Origin: CBDFLD01 sp965249005
GTDB lineage: Bacteria; Acidobacteriota; UBA6911
Direction of reading: 5' to 3'
Length of the DNA: 64,000 nt
Assembly: GCA_965249005.1 (NCBI GenBank)
Contig: CBDFLD010000018.1
Span: forward strand, 339,497 to 403,496
Below, in pieces: positions 8,401 through 16,715 of the stretch. The position numbers were made by a program, and so were the translations under genes. Under the pieces are notes generated by a model. The model was not told where the DNA came from, searched no databases, and saw only the letters and a list, made by a program, of their open reading frames with translations. How positions within the stretch are numbered: position 1 is the stretch's first letter; each line of letters opens with the position of its first letter.

Positions 8401-10747
8401 CCGGCAGCCCGGGGTAATTCAATCTGGTCTTGGATTCTTGAATCGCCTCCACGGCTACTCGGCTCAAGGGTGCCGGGTGATAGTCACCCTTGGCCCATAG
8501 GTCCATCTGGTCCTTGAAGTGCGGACTGGACGGGTCTTCAGAAATCCCCGGCGCGATGACCGAGAGGCTACCGTCCAGGTTTGAAAAATCGACAACCTGC
8601 GAATAGGTCTGGCCGGTCTGAGACCAGATGCTTTGAACGATCGGCGCGACGAGCGGCGGCGAGTCCAGGTCGTGTTCCGGAGCCAGCGACTCGATTCCGA
8701 GCCAGTTCGCCTGGTATGGCATCGGGTAGATGTGTCCGTTTTTGGCCTCCTCTTCGAAGTCGGGTGCCAGGGCGACTCCCTTGCTGAAGTAGTCCTTCAG
8801 CCACTGGCGCACCTCGGGGTTCCGTGGCGTTTTTCCGGATTTGTGGAAGGCCGGCATCATCTCTCGAAACATCATCGATAATCCAGCCCAGGTGCCGCCA
8901 TAGCGGAGCCACCAAGTGTTGTCCATGTCGTTCTTGACGGCCTCCAGAATCCCACGAGCCAGCGCGTACCCGCGTGTGTCGGTCGAATACCGGTAGTCCC
9001 AGTGCTCGAGCTCCGCCACTGCGCTCCGGATGTTGGAATCCGTCACACCATCCTCCTCGATCACCTTTATTGCCACGAGGATGAAATCTCGAAGAGTGGT
9101 GTTGACGGTATCTTTGTGAATGACTTCGATAAAATCCTCGACGGAGAATTTTCGGTCCTGGGTGATGATCTCGTGAATGCGTTCGCCGCGGGGACCTCGG
9201 CCGCGCCCGGACCCGACCGGATGGGGATACCAGGAACCGGCGGAGAGGTGGTTCGCGCTGTAGACGACATTAGAAAGGGGATTGTGGAGGCTGGGAAGCT
9301 CATCGAAGGGAATCAGCTTCCACTCGTCCTCGCCGGTCCATCCCTTGCGCGGAAACGGCATCAACGAGTAGCGCTCGGGAGTTTGCACCAGCGACTGATA
9401 GCCGATGTCGTTGTGGCGGTCGGCATAGATGACGTGCGCGGCGGGAGAGGCATACTGGCTCATCCCCTCGCGAAAGCTCGCCCAATCGGTGGCCCGCATC
9501 ATCTTGAGCATTCCTTCCAGCGACGACCTCTTGGCGTTCGACGCGGAAGTCTGCAGCGCGTAAACCTCACCCTCTGGCACTCCATCGAGAAGGTCGTTGA
9601 CAACCGGCCCGTGGTGGGTAGAGCGAACTTCAAGTGTGATCGAATCGCCTCCCTTGACCCGGATCATCTCCGTCCGCTTTTCGAACTCCTTCCAATCTTC
9701 TTTCCAGGCATACTGATCCGGATTCTGGGAGTTGACCTTCTCTTCGAAGAGGTCGCCGTTGTCTCCGCCCAGAGCCGTCGCTCCCCAGGCGGCGTGATTG
9801 TTCCATCCAATCAGTATTCCCGGTGCCCCAATGGCGATGACATACCCTCGAATGTTGTAGCGGCCTCCCACCAGATGCATCTCGTAGCCAAAGTTAGGAC
9901 TCTCGAGTGGGATCTGAGGATCGGATCCCATGATCGGCAGCCCCGTCGTGGATTTGGATCCGTTCACGAGCCAATTCTGACTCGCCTTGAAGTACTCCTG
10001 GTCGACGAAGAGGTTGGATGCCTGCGGGCGGTGCTTGGCCTTCTTGGCCATCAGGCGTTCGTAGGCGTCCGGATAGGCACGCTTGAATTCTTCTTCGGAG
10101 ACAATCTGGGCCGCGCTGTCCGGATTGGGCCAGACGGCTTTGGGAATCACATCCGGTTCCCGCGTCGTTTTCGGTAACCGGCCCTGCTTTGCCAAGAGCT
10201 CCTTTTGCCATCCTCCCATGAAGCGCGTCCCCAACATGTGGAAGACCGAGATCGAATCGGCCGCCGTCCACGGTTCCGGATGCCCTCCATAACGGTCGAA
10301 GAGCGGAAGCAAGTTCCCCCGTTGGTCTTGCAGATATGCATTGATTCCCGACGCGAAGGCCTCCAGGTTCCGACGTGTATCTTCGTCCTGACTGGCCAGC
10401 AGATCGGGGGCCAGAACGTGAAATCCGAAGATACGAAACTGCCGGTCGAGTTCCAGGTATCGATTCTCCGGCCCGGGACCCAGAATCTCGGCCAACCGGC
10501 CCTGCGCCACCCGGCGGCGCAGCATCATCTGGAACATGCGATCTTCAGCCATGGCATAACCGGCCCCAAAGAAGAGGCCCTCTTCCGTTCTGCCATAAAC
10601 GTGGGGGATCCCCCACCGGTCTCGAATGATCTCGACCTGCTCACCCTCTCGTTCCGGGGGAGTCGCGCAACCCATATGGACGAAAACAATGGCCAGGAAC
10701 GTGACGATCCCGATCGCGTTCCAAATGAACGGTTGCTTCGATCTCAT
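8396..10747 (-). CDS. Penicillin acylase-family N-terminal nucleophile hydrolase, lipoprotein
   Basis: A 783-residue protein with a membrane-anchoring leader ending VHMGC (Cys27), so a lipoprotein. IRDRWGIPHVYGRTEEGLFFGAGYAMAEDR (about 41-70) is the alpha-subunit signature of penicillin acylases (PF01804), and ASQNWLVNGSKSTTG contains Ser256, which aligns with the Ser that becomes the beta-subunit N-terminus after autocleavage. GSDPQI follows, as in the family DPHL motif. The family hydrolyses amide bonds of penicillins, N-acyl-homoserine lactones or related acyl amides; a quorum-quenching or scavenging role is possible but unproven. AGGGGAGAA before the ATG supports the start. Confidence 0.87.
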   Translation of the reverse strand: MRSKQPFIWNAIGIVTFLAIVFVHMGCATPPEREGEQVEIIRDRWGIPHVYGRTEEGLFFGAGYAMAEDRMFQMMLRRRVAQGRLAEILGPGPENRYLELDRQFRIFGFHVLAPDLLASQDEDTRRNLEAFASGINAYLQDQRGNLLPLFDRYGGHPEPWTAADSISVFHMLGTRFMGGWQKELLAKQGRLPKTTREPDVIPKAVWPNPDSAAQIVSEEEFKRAYPDAYERLMAKKAKHRPQASNLFVDQEYFKASQNWLVNGSKSTTGLPIMGSDPQIPLESPNFGYEMHLVGGRYNIRGYVIAIGAPGILIGWNNHAAWGATALGGDNGDLFEEKVNSQNPDQYAWKEDWKEFEKRTEMIRVKGGDSITLEVRSTHHGPVVNDLLDGVPEGEVYALQTSASNAKRSSLEGMLKMMRATDWASFREGMSQYASPAAHVIYADRHNDIGYQSLVQTPERYSLMPFPRKGWTGEDEWKLIPFDELPSLHNPLSNVVYSANHLSAGSWYPHPVGSGRGRGPRGERIHEIITQDRKFSVEDFIEVIHKDTVNTTLRDFILVAIKVIEEDGVTDSNIRSAVAELEHWDYRYSTDTRGYALARGILEAVKNDMDNTWWLRYGGTWAGLSMMFREMMPAFHKSGKTPRNPEVRQWLKDYFSKGVALAPDFEEEAKNGHIYPMPYQANWLGIESLAPEHDLDSPPLVAPIVQSIWSQTGQTYSQVVDFSNLDGSLSVIAPGISEDPSSPHFKDQMDLWAKGDYHPAPLSRVAVEAIQESKTRLNYPGLPD

Positions 10748-10913
10748 GGTGTTCTCCCCTTTAGTTGATGAAGGTCGTGAAGACGGCGTCGCTCCAGTCT
10801 CGCACGGGCTTGCCTGTTTGAGAAGGAGTCCCTTATATCACGAGCAGCGAAAACAAGACAAGCAAGGGTGCGTAGGGGTCGCCGCTCCGTCGCGGCACTC
10901 GAATCGAAAGCAA

Positions 10914-11510
10914 CTATGGAAGCATATCCCGAACTCGGATAGAGAGCTGAGGGAAGACAAGCGGTGTCAATTGTTGGTCGCCGGAGTAGGTCTGAACCGA
11001 ACGAAAACGCCAACCATGAAGCGATTCGGCGTGGGTCGCTGGCTGCCGAAAGACCTGCACGTCGTTGTCGCTCAGGCCGACGCTCCAGAAGTCGTCGATT
11101 CGAGCCCTGGCGTACAGGCTCGCTTTGTTCCCCCGATCAAACGTCAATGTTGTATCGGCGACCTCGATGATCCAGACGGCCGAGGTTGGGTGGAAGTCTC
11201 GATAGTCTCTTGGGACGCCCCGGACTACCGCGATATCGGGCTCGGGTTCCGATTCACTGCCGAGAGCCAAGGGCATCTGTGTCCGCATATGGAATGCTCG
11301 CCTGGAATCAATGTGCGATACTTCTCCGACATGCTCTTGTATCAAGCTCTGGATGAGACTCACAGCCGTGGCATGGCGGCTCCCCTGCGGAGGCTCCTTG
11401 ATGATCTCTCCGTCGATCAGCTCTAATCGCTCGCCGGGCCGGAATACGCCCACTTCGATCATCTTGTCATACTCATTCCGGGTCCAACGGCGCAACGGAA
11501 GGGCTCTCAA
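10914..11510 (-). CDS. Uma2-family putative restriction endonuclease-like protein
   Basis: A 198-residue protein matching the Uma2/DUF820 family (PF05685): N-terminal ELIDGEIIKEPPQGSRH, central EPEPDIAVVRG, and IIEVADTTLTFDRGNKASLYARARIDDFWSV, which carries the PD-(D/E)xK-like acidic and D...K residues. Family members are abundant in cyanobacteria, Acidobacteria and Chloroflexi; function is unknown, with a nuclease fold. The start codon is TTG. A 166-bp gap separates it from the acylase gene upstream on the strand, and 274 bp of non-coding sequence lies on its other side. Confidence 0.82.
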   Translation of the reverse strand: MRALPLRRWTRNEYDKMIEVGVFRPGERLELIDGEIIKEPPQGSRHATAVSLIQSLIQEHVGEVSHIDSRRAFHMRTQMPLALGSESEPEPDIAVVRGVPRDYRDFHPTSAVWIIEVADTTLTFDRGNKASLYARARIDDFWSVGLSDNDVQVFRQPATHAESLHGWRFRSVQTYSGDQQLTPLVFPQLSIRVRDMLP

Positions 11511-11784
11511 CGCCTTTCTTGCTCCACGACTCCGCCCAGTTCAGGGCGTCGATCTTCCTAAAGCTTACGCCACGCGAATTCAAAAGACAATTCGAGAGCC
11601 AGCTCGATCGATAGAGACCGCCTCTATCCTAAGTTTTGTTCCTGGCGTTGCTATTTTCTGCCAATCGCTTTCCGCCGAGTTTTTTTCTGGTTGGGTTAGC
11701 TGAGGAAAGGAGGGAACAAGGTATACTATTGAGTCATAGGGTGGCAGGTTAAAAATTCAAATGGCCGTTGCCACATGAACATCA

Positions 11785-12075
11785 ATGAAAACGGACGAAC
11801 TTCTCGGTAAGAACCGAGAGCAGATCTTGAAACTCGGCACCGCACATGGAGTCTTCAACGTGCGTCTATTCGGCTCGGTTGCACGGGGCGATTTCGGAAA
11901 GGACAGCGACATAGATCTCTTGGTGGACATTGAGAAAGGTCGAACGTTCCTCGACCTAGTGGCTTTCTGGCAGGATGTTGAAGAGTTGCTCGGCTGCAGT
12001 GTCGACGTCATAACCGATGGTGGCATTAGCCCCTATTTGCGAGAAAGAATACAATCGGAGGCACACCCTCTTTGA
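11785..12075 (+). CDS. MntA-type nucleotidyltransferase antitoxin (MNT domain)
   Basis: A 96-residue minimal nucleotidyltransferase. RLFGSVARGDFGKDSDIDLLVD fits the GSx10DxD active-site motif, and a third acidic residue occurs in SVDVITDG. MNT proteins pair with HepT RNase toxins and AMPylate them near the RNase motif. The next frame overlaps its stop by 4 bases (TTGA) and encodes a HepT start, but that toxin is truncated, so this is an orphan antitoxin. A TATACT box lies about 65 bp upstream. Confidence 0.85.
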   Translation: MKTDELLGKNREQILKLGTAHGVFNVRLFGSVARGDFGKDSDIDLLVDIEKGRTFLDLVAFWQDVEELLGCSVDVITDGGISPYLRERIQSEAHPL

Positions 12076-12227
12076 AGGACGACCGCGTTTATCTGCTTCA
12101 CATACGCGATGCCATGGAGCGCGTCAGCGAGTACACGTCTGAAGGCAGAGATTCCTTCCTCGCGGATCCTAAAACTCAGGATGCCGTCGTTCGCAACCTG
12201 GAGGTGATCGGCGAGGCCGTCATCTGA
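12072..12227 (+). pseudogene. Truncated HepT-like toxin (51 residues)
   Basis: Starting at a TTG that overlaps the MntA stop, the frame reads LKDDRVYLLHIRDAMERV followed by a HepT-like helix pair with TQDAVVRNLEVIGEA, then stops at 12225-12227. Full HepT proteins are about 110-140 residues and carry the RNase motif Rx4-6HY in the missing half. The sequence after the stop does not restore it in another frame over the next 60 bases. Degree of similarity and the overlap with mntA make HepT identity likely; the toxin is probably dead. Confidence 0.75.
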
Positions 12228-12262
12228 TCGCTAACGACTAGCCCCCCGTCCGTAATCAAATA

Positions 12263-12414
12263 CTAGAGTGAGCTTGGGCTATTCAAGAACACTTCGAATA
12301 TCGAAGGGCTTTTTTCTTCCCGATGCCCGGCACTTGAACTAATTCCATGATGGTTGCCTTCATGCTCTGCTCTACAGAGCCGAAATGCTCCAGCAATCCC
12401 CGTGCCGTCATGTA
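12263..12414 (-). pseudogene. Helix-hairpin-helix remnant (UvrC/XPF-type C-terminus), frameshifted
   Basis: On the minus strand 12414-12283 encodes TARGLLEHFGSVEQSMKAT followed by MELVQVPGIGKKKAL, the typical double helix-hairpin-helix of UvrC C-termini and XPF/Hef-type nucleases. After a run of six A bases (KKKA) the expected helix continues in the next frame (RIFEVFLNS, to 12263), so a slip at the homopolymer broke it. No other part of such a protein is present; a scrap left by deletion or insertion. Confidence 0.6.
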
Positions 12415-12774
12415 TTGAAGCCCGAGGGGGAGCTCGTGGCTTCGACCAACAGGAAGAACCAGCATCTGGTCGCGGTTGCCCCAACCCCCCATCCAATCAC
12501 CGACGGGGTTGCGCCGCTTCACATCGTCGAGGAGACCTACAAGCACATGTGGATCTCTCCCAAGGTGCAGGTGCTGCTCGAGACCGACAATGCCAATAGC
12601 GACCGGGCGGTAGCGTGGATCAGCCCTTATCTCAAGTCGCGCGTGGTCTATCCGGAAATGGGGCACGACTCCAGGTCCCATCTCCATCCCAGCTACCGCC
12701 GCCTGGTGTGTCGCGCAATCCAGTGGGCTGCCGGCAAACTGGTCGCTGGGGCAACCCAGGTCGTATCCAAGTAA
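12385..12774 (+). pseudogene. ThuA-like C-terminal fragment
   Basis: About 115 residues from roughly 12430 to the TAA at 12772-12774 match the C-terminal part of ThuA (trehalose-utilisation/DUF1080-associated, PF06283) proteins: HPITDGVAPLHIVEETYKHMW, ISPKVQVLLETDN, PVAWISPY-like AVAWISPY, RVVYPEMGHD, and SYRRLVCRAIQWAAG. The N-terminal half of the about 220-260-residue family is missing and the first 15 codons overlap the opposite-strand HhH remnant. It has no ribosome binding site and is probably a gene scrap. Confidence 0.68.
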
Positions 12775-13171
12775 TTGGACAAATGGGCTCCAGAAAATTG
12801 AATGACCCCATGTTTCCATTGGAACCGGTCGTGGATACAGCTAGTGCTTGAAATTTGAATCGGAGATATCCTATAGTCTTTGAGTAGCTTACGGCCTTTT
12901 ACAATCCTTGCCACATTTGGTCGCTCCAGCAGCGAGATTGGCATAGAATTTGCTATCTAGTCAGTTAGTGAATGGTGTATAAGGACATCATTCCGGGCTT
13001 TTTTTGTCAGTTTATGTATGTGAAACGGTCAGGCAGGCTACATCGGTGTCGAGCACACAAAGTATTCTAAATATAAATAGAACGTAGTCATTATCCCCTC
13101 TGCATAGTCTTACAAGATATTTGACACAACAATTGGCACAGCAACAACGGGCAAAATAAAAGGAGAAGCGC
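12775..13171. other. AT-rich leader region of the TonB receptor gene
   Basis: About 400 bases without a credible coding frame and clearly richer in A+T than the surroundings. It contains the sigma-54-like site at 12939-12954 and, just before the ATG at 13172, AAAAGGAGAAGCG as a strong ribosome binding site. The leader from the putative promoter is about 205 bases, room for control, but no known riboswitch was recognised. Confidence 0.6.
12939..12954 (+). promoter_or_regulatory. Sigma-54 (-24/-12) promoter candidate
   Basis: TGGCATAGAATTTGCT fits the RpoN consensus TGGCAY-R-N4-TTGCW at every defined position, with GG and GC at the right 10-base spacing. It lies 218 bases upstream of the Oar/TonB receptor start and points towards it. 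Sigma-54 control would need an enhancer-binding activator, none of which is in this window. Confidence 0.55.
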
Positions 13172-16100
13172 ATGTCCAAAGTTAGGACAATGTTTTTTGT
13201 AGGCGTAGTGATCTGTTTCCTCATCAGCGCGCCGGCTCTGGCTCAAACGGGCCGCATCCTGGGAAGCATCACCGACGAAACCGGTGGGGTGCTTCCCGGG
13301 GTTGGGGTCACTGCCACGGCCACAGCGACCAACATCAGCCGCGAATTTGTCACCGGCGACACGGGCAATTATGACTTTCCCGGCCTCATCGTGGGCGAAT
13401 ACACCGTCACGGCTGAGCTGACGGGCTTCAAGAGAGTTAAAGTGACCGTAACGGTCGAAGTCGAACAGATCCTCCGTCAAAACCTGCAGTTGAGGATTGG
13501 CGAGATTTCCGAGGTGGTCGAGGTTTCCGCGCTAGCGCCGCTGTTGCAGTCGGACAAGGCGGAAGTCGGCCAGGTGATCACCAACCGACAGATTGTCGAG
13601 CTTCCCTTGAACGGACGCCATTACACGCAGTTGCTGTTGCTCGTTCCTGGAGTGACCGGGCGCGGCGGCGGCTTATCTATGTTCGGGGACTCGGGTAGCT
13701 TCTCCATCAACGGAGCGCGACCCGGCCAGGAAAACTTCATGATCGAAGGGGTCTCGACGAACTCCACCAATACGCGTACAGCTCAGATTTCTCCTTCCAT
13801 CGAATCGATTCAGGAATTCAAGCTTCAGACGAGCTCCTACTCGGCTGAGTTTGGCCGGGGATCGGCGGCCATCAATGTCACCACCAAGAGTGGTGGCAAC
13901 GATTTCCACGGAACAGCCTACCTCTTCAACCGCAACGATAAATTCGCGGCGAACAACTTCTTTCAGAACCAGGCGCCGGATCCGGACGCGATCGGGGTCT
14001 CGCTCAACCGAAACCAATTCGGCGCCACGTTGGGTGGGCCGATCTTCAAGGACAAGACCTTTTTCTTCGTCAACTACGAGGGAGAGCGCCGAGATCAGGG
14101 GCAAGCGCAGACCTGGAGAGTTCCCACCGACCTCGAGCGAGCCGGTGATTTCAGCCAGACTCCGGGTGTGAGCTTCGTCAATGACCCATTGACCGGGCAA
14201 GCGTTTCCCGGCCTGAAAGTCCCTTCGGACCGCTTTCACAGCATGTACAACTACTTTCAAGGTTGGTGGCCGGGGCCGAACACGAGCGATGGGTTTTTTC
14301 TGATCGCAGCGTCGGAAACTGTTTTTAACACGGACCAGTTCAGTGCCCGGGTCGACCACAACTTTTCGCCGAGCGACACAGTCTTTTTCCGGTACTTCAA
14401 GGGGCGCCGGAATCAGAGCCGTCCGGGTATCGGGACCGAGCCTGGCCTTTTGCAGGCCTATGAGGAGAAGATTAAGAACTACCAGATTGTGGCACACTGG
14501 ACGCACTCTTTTGCGCCCACGTGGCTCTTGGATTTCCAGTATTCCCGTCACAACTTCGATACCCTTGGTATCGGTGGACCTAATTGTCTCAAGGAGACGG
14601 GCTGTCCAAATCACACGATAATGTCGGGAATACCAAACATGGAATTCACTTCCGATCTGTACCCTGGCGCTCCCCAGCTCGGCTTTGGCGGTGGCGGATG
14701 GTTGCAGATGGCGGACACGCGCGACCCCATTATTCTGACGTATCCGACGAACTCGTGGAAGCTCGATACCACCTGGATCAAGGGAAGACACACCATTAAG
14801 GGTGGGTATGACGGCTACCTACAGAAACTCGATGCGGCTTTTGCTCTCCGGGCGCGAGGAGTCTTCTCGATGAATGGCGCCAGGACCTCGGGCCGAAGAA
14901 CTCCTTGGTCGGATTTCATGTTGGGGCAGATCGGCGTTTCCACACGTGCGGGGGCTTCAGAACGAACCGGGGTAGACAACAAGAACCATCACTTCTTCAT
15001 AACGGACGATTGGAAGGCGACCTCCAGGTTGACCATAAACATGGGTCTCCGCTGGGAGTACAATTTGTTTCCTGGAGCTATATTCGGGGGCGGAGGGGTG
15101 AATCCCGAGACAGGCCGATTGATGTTCGCCGACGTCGATGGAGACGGCAGTCCTGTTAACGAAGCAAGGTTCTCGCCGTCGTTCCAGCATCTCTTCCCGG
15201 CGGTAGAGGATGGTCTGGATGCGAGCTCGGCATTGGGATTGAATCCGAACTTTACTCATCCGCGTAAGAACAACTGGGCCCCCAGGATAGGGCTGGCATA
15301 CCGGGTTGGCGAAAACACCGTTGTCCGGGCTGGTTACGGCCTCTACTACCTTACGATTGCCAATGGGAACATTGCGGAACAACAAATTTTCATGCCCCCC
15401 TTTTCGGTTGTGGAGCGTAGCCGGCCTGGATCGATCGACAACGCATGGGATAGCCCCTTCCCCTCGCTCGGCGCTTGGGGGCCCACCTCTTTCGATCCCA
15501 ATCAGCGTTGGCCTTACGAGAACCAGTTCAGCTTGAACATCCAGCACAGTCTCAGCAGCAACTTGGTCTTGGAGACAGGCTACGTGGGCAAGACTGGAAT
15601 CCATCTGGTCAGCCGCAGCAGAGTCACCTTTCCGGCTGATCGGCCCAGCTTCGTTCCTGGCGGCAGCATCTACCATGATGCGGGTTCCAACTCGAACTAT
15701 CATGGGTGGCAGACGAGCCTGGAAAAACGCTACTCGAACGGACTGGCCTTTTCGACCAATTACACCTGGGGGAAGGCCATGGATATCTCGAGTGAAGACC
15801 GGGATACGGGCGGCGTCGACGGCGTATTATTCAACCAGTACGCCGTCGCTGATTTTGACATTCCGCATCGTTTTGTCGTCAGCTCGGTGTGGGATATGCC
15901 CTTTGGTTATGGCCGGAGGTATTTGAGCGGCAACGGTGGACTCGTCGATGCCGTCCTGGGCGGTTGGCAATTGTCGATCATCTTTCAGGCCCAATCCGGA
16001 CATCCCTATCACTTGCGTTGGCAAGGGGGTAGCGGCGGCGGCCCCATCGCGATCATCCCGGATCGAATTGGCGATGGTACCATTAGCAATCCCACGCCGG

Positions 16101-16456
16101 AGCGCTGGTTCGACAGTTCGGCTTTCGTTGCTCACGTGCGACAGAACGACCCCGACGGGAACCGGATCTTGTCGGAAGGAAACGCCGGCCGCAACATCCT
16201 CCGGTCCGACGGCATGGCGAACTGGGACATTGGGATCATGAAGAACTGGTACTGGGGCGAGGGTTATCGGGTTCAGTTCCGAACCGAGATGTTCAACGCG
16301 TTCAACCATGTGCAGTTTAAGGCACCTGGAGCTGGCGGCAACGCCTTCGGCCGGTCGGCGAACAGAATTTTTGTAGGTGGCCCCGTCGATGGGCGCGTGT
16401 TCGCGACCAACAACGTCCCCCGTCAGATGCAGTTCGCCGTCAAGCTCTTCTTCTAA
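13172..16456 (+). CDS. Oar-like TonB-dependent outer-membrane receptor
   Basis: A 1094-residue exported protein. Signal peptide ends near LISAPALAQ (about residue 25). A carboxypeptidase-regulatory-like (Ig/transthyretin) domain follows (ILGSITDETGGVLPGVGV to about 110), then a plug domain (VITNRQIVELPLNGRHYTQLLLLVPGV, about 145-260), and a large beta-barrel ending in QMQFAVKLFF with a C-terminal Phe typical of Omp85-inserted barrels. This Oar-type layout is expanded in Acidobacteriota and imports or binds large ligands such as oligosaccharides. No separate SusD partner is adjacent. An ACGGCCACAGCGAC-type run encodes TATATATN, a small slip-prone repeat near residue 47. It precedes uxuA, and a terminator follows it. 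Confidence 0.92.
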   Translation: MSKVRTMFFVGVVICFLISAPALAQTGRILGSITDETGGVLPGVGVTATATATNISREFVTGDTGNYDFPGLIVGEYTVTAELTGFKRVKVTVTVEVEQILRQNLQLRIGEISEVVEVSALAPLLQSDKAEVGQVITNRQIVELPLNGRHYTQLLLLVPGVTGRGGGLSMFGDSGSFSINGARPGQENFMIEGVSTNSTNTRTAQISPSIESIQEFKLQTSSYSAEFGRGSAAINVTTKSGGNDFHGTAYLFNRNDKFAANNFFQNQAPDPDAIGVSLNRNQFGATLGGPIFKDKTFFFVNYEGERRDQGQAQTWRVPTDLERAGDFSQTPGVSFVNDPLTGQAFPGLKVPSDRFHSMYNYFQGWWPGPNTSDGFFLIAASETVFNTDQFSARVDHNFSPSDTVFFRYFKGRRNQSRPGIGTEPGLLQAYEEKIKNYQIVAHWTHSFAPTWLLDFQYSRHNFDTLGIGGPNCLKETGCPNHTIMSGIPNMEFTSDLYPGAPQLGFGGGGWLQMADTRDPIILTYPTNSWKLDTTWIKGRHTIKGGYDGYLQKLDAAFALRARGVFSMNGARTSGRRTPWSDFMLGQIGVSTRAGASERTGVDNKNHHFFITDDWKATSRLTINMGLRWEYNLFPGAIFGGGGVNPETGRLMFADVDGDGSPVNEARFSPSFQHLFPAVEDGLDASSALGLNPNFTHPRKNNWAPRIGLAYRVGENTVVRAGYGLYYLTIANGNIAEQQIFMPPFSVVERSRPGSIDNAWDSPFPSLGAWGPTSFDPNQRWPYENQFSLNIQHSLSSNLVLETGYVGKTGIHLVSRSRVTFPADRPSFVPGGSIYHDAGSNSNYHGWQTSLEKRYSNGLAFSTNYTWGKAMDISSEDRDTGGVDGVLFNQYAVADFDIPHRFVVSSVWDMPFGYGRRYLSGNGGLVDAVLGGWQLSIIFQAQSGHPYHLRWQGGSGGGPIAIIPDRIGDGTISNPTPERWFDSSAFVAHVRQNDPDGNRILSEGNAGRNILRSDGMANWDIGIMKNWYWGEGYRVQFRTEMFNAFNHVQFKAPGAGGNAFGRSANRIFVGGPVDGRVFATNNVPRQMQFAVKLFF

Positions 16457-16480
16457 GGGCCTGGCTGACTTGATCTCCCA

Positions 16481-16527
16481 ATCCGTGAGTTCCGTGGCAT
16501 CCGCTGCGGGGCTCACGGATTTTTTTG
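16481..16527 (+). terminator. Rho-independent terminator after the TonB receptor gene
   Basis: ATCCGTGAG (16481-16489) pairs with CTCACGGAT (16512-16520), which is followed by six T bases. The hairpin lies 25 bases after the stop codon. Confidence 0.8.
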
Positions 16528-16531
16528 CGTA

Positions 16532-16653
16532 GGCGTCTCCCGCCGAGAGACGCCAAAAGCATTTCCACCAGAGCCGCCCACGGGTGGGCGGCCAACGCTT
16601 TCACACAAAACTAATACGGTAAGCGGAAAGCGCGCCGGGTCACCAGACCCGGT
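16532..16653. repeat. Cluster of three hairpins with heptamer units upstream of uxuA
   Basis: Hairpins are GGCGTCTC/GAGACGCC (16532-16554), GCCGCCCA/TGGGCGGC (16573-16592) and CCGGGTC/GACCCGG (16635-16652, loop ACCA). Units GGTAAGC and GGAAAGC precede the third hairpin (about 16618-16631). This is a composite copy of the hairpin-heptamer family, ending 5 bases before the -35 of the uxuA promoter. Confidence 0.75.
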
Positions 16654-16658
16654 ACCCG

Positions 16659-16687
16659 TTGCGAAACTCCTCCCCGAGATATAGAGT
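16659..16687 (+). promoter_or_regulatory. Promoter of uxuA: TTGCGA-N17-TAGAGT
   Basis: TTGCGA (16659-16664) and TAGAGT (16682-16687) are separated by exactly 17 bases, and the -35 is followed by AACTCC. The same arrangement, including AACTCC, occurs before the GH89-like gene at 20202-20230. The predicted start of transcription is about 20 bases before the GGAGGA ribosome binding site of uxuA. Confidence 0.65.
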
Positions 16688-16715
16688 CAACGACTGAAGA
16701 GACCGGAGGAAACCC

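Noticed and set aside
12228..12265. Possible second copy of the MITE end (CCGTCCGTAA)
   Set aside because: Only about 10 bases agree with the 32-base end at 55721; too short to claim.
13131..13150. Second sigma-54-like site (TTGGCACAGCAAC)
   Set aside because: It lacks the TTGCW element at the correct distance.
13673..14791. Minus-strand frame inside the TonB receptor gene
   Set aside because: Antisense of conserved receptor sequence; no independent support.
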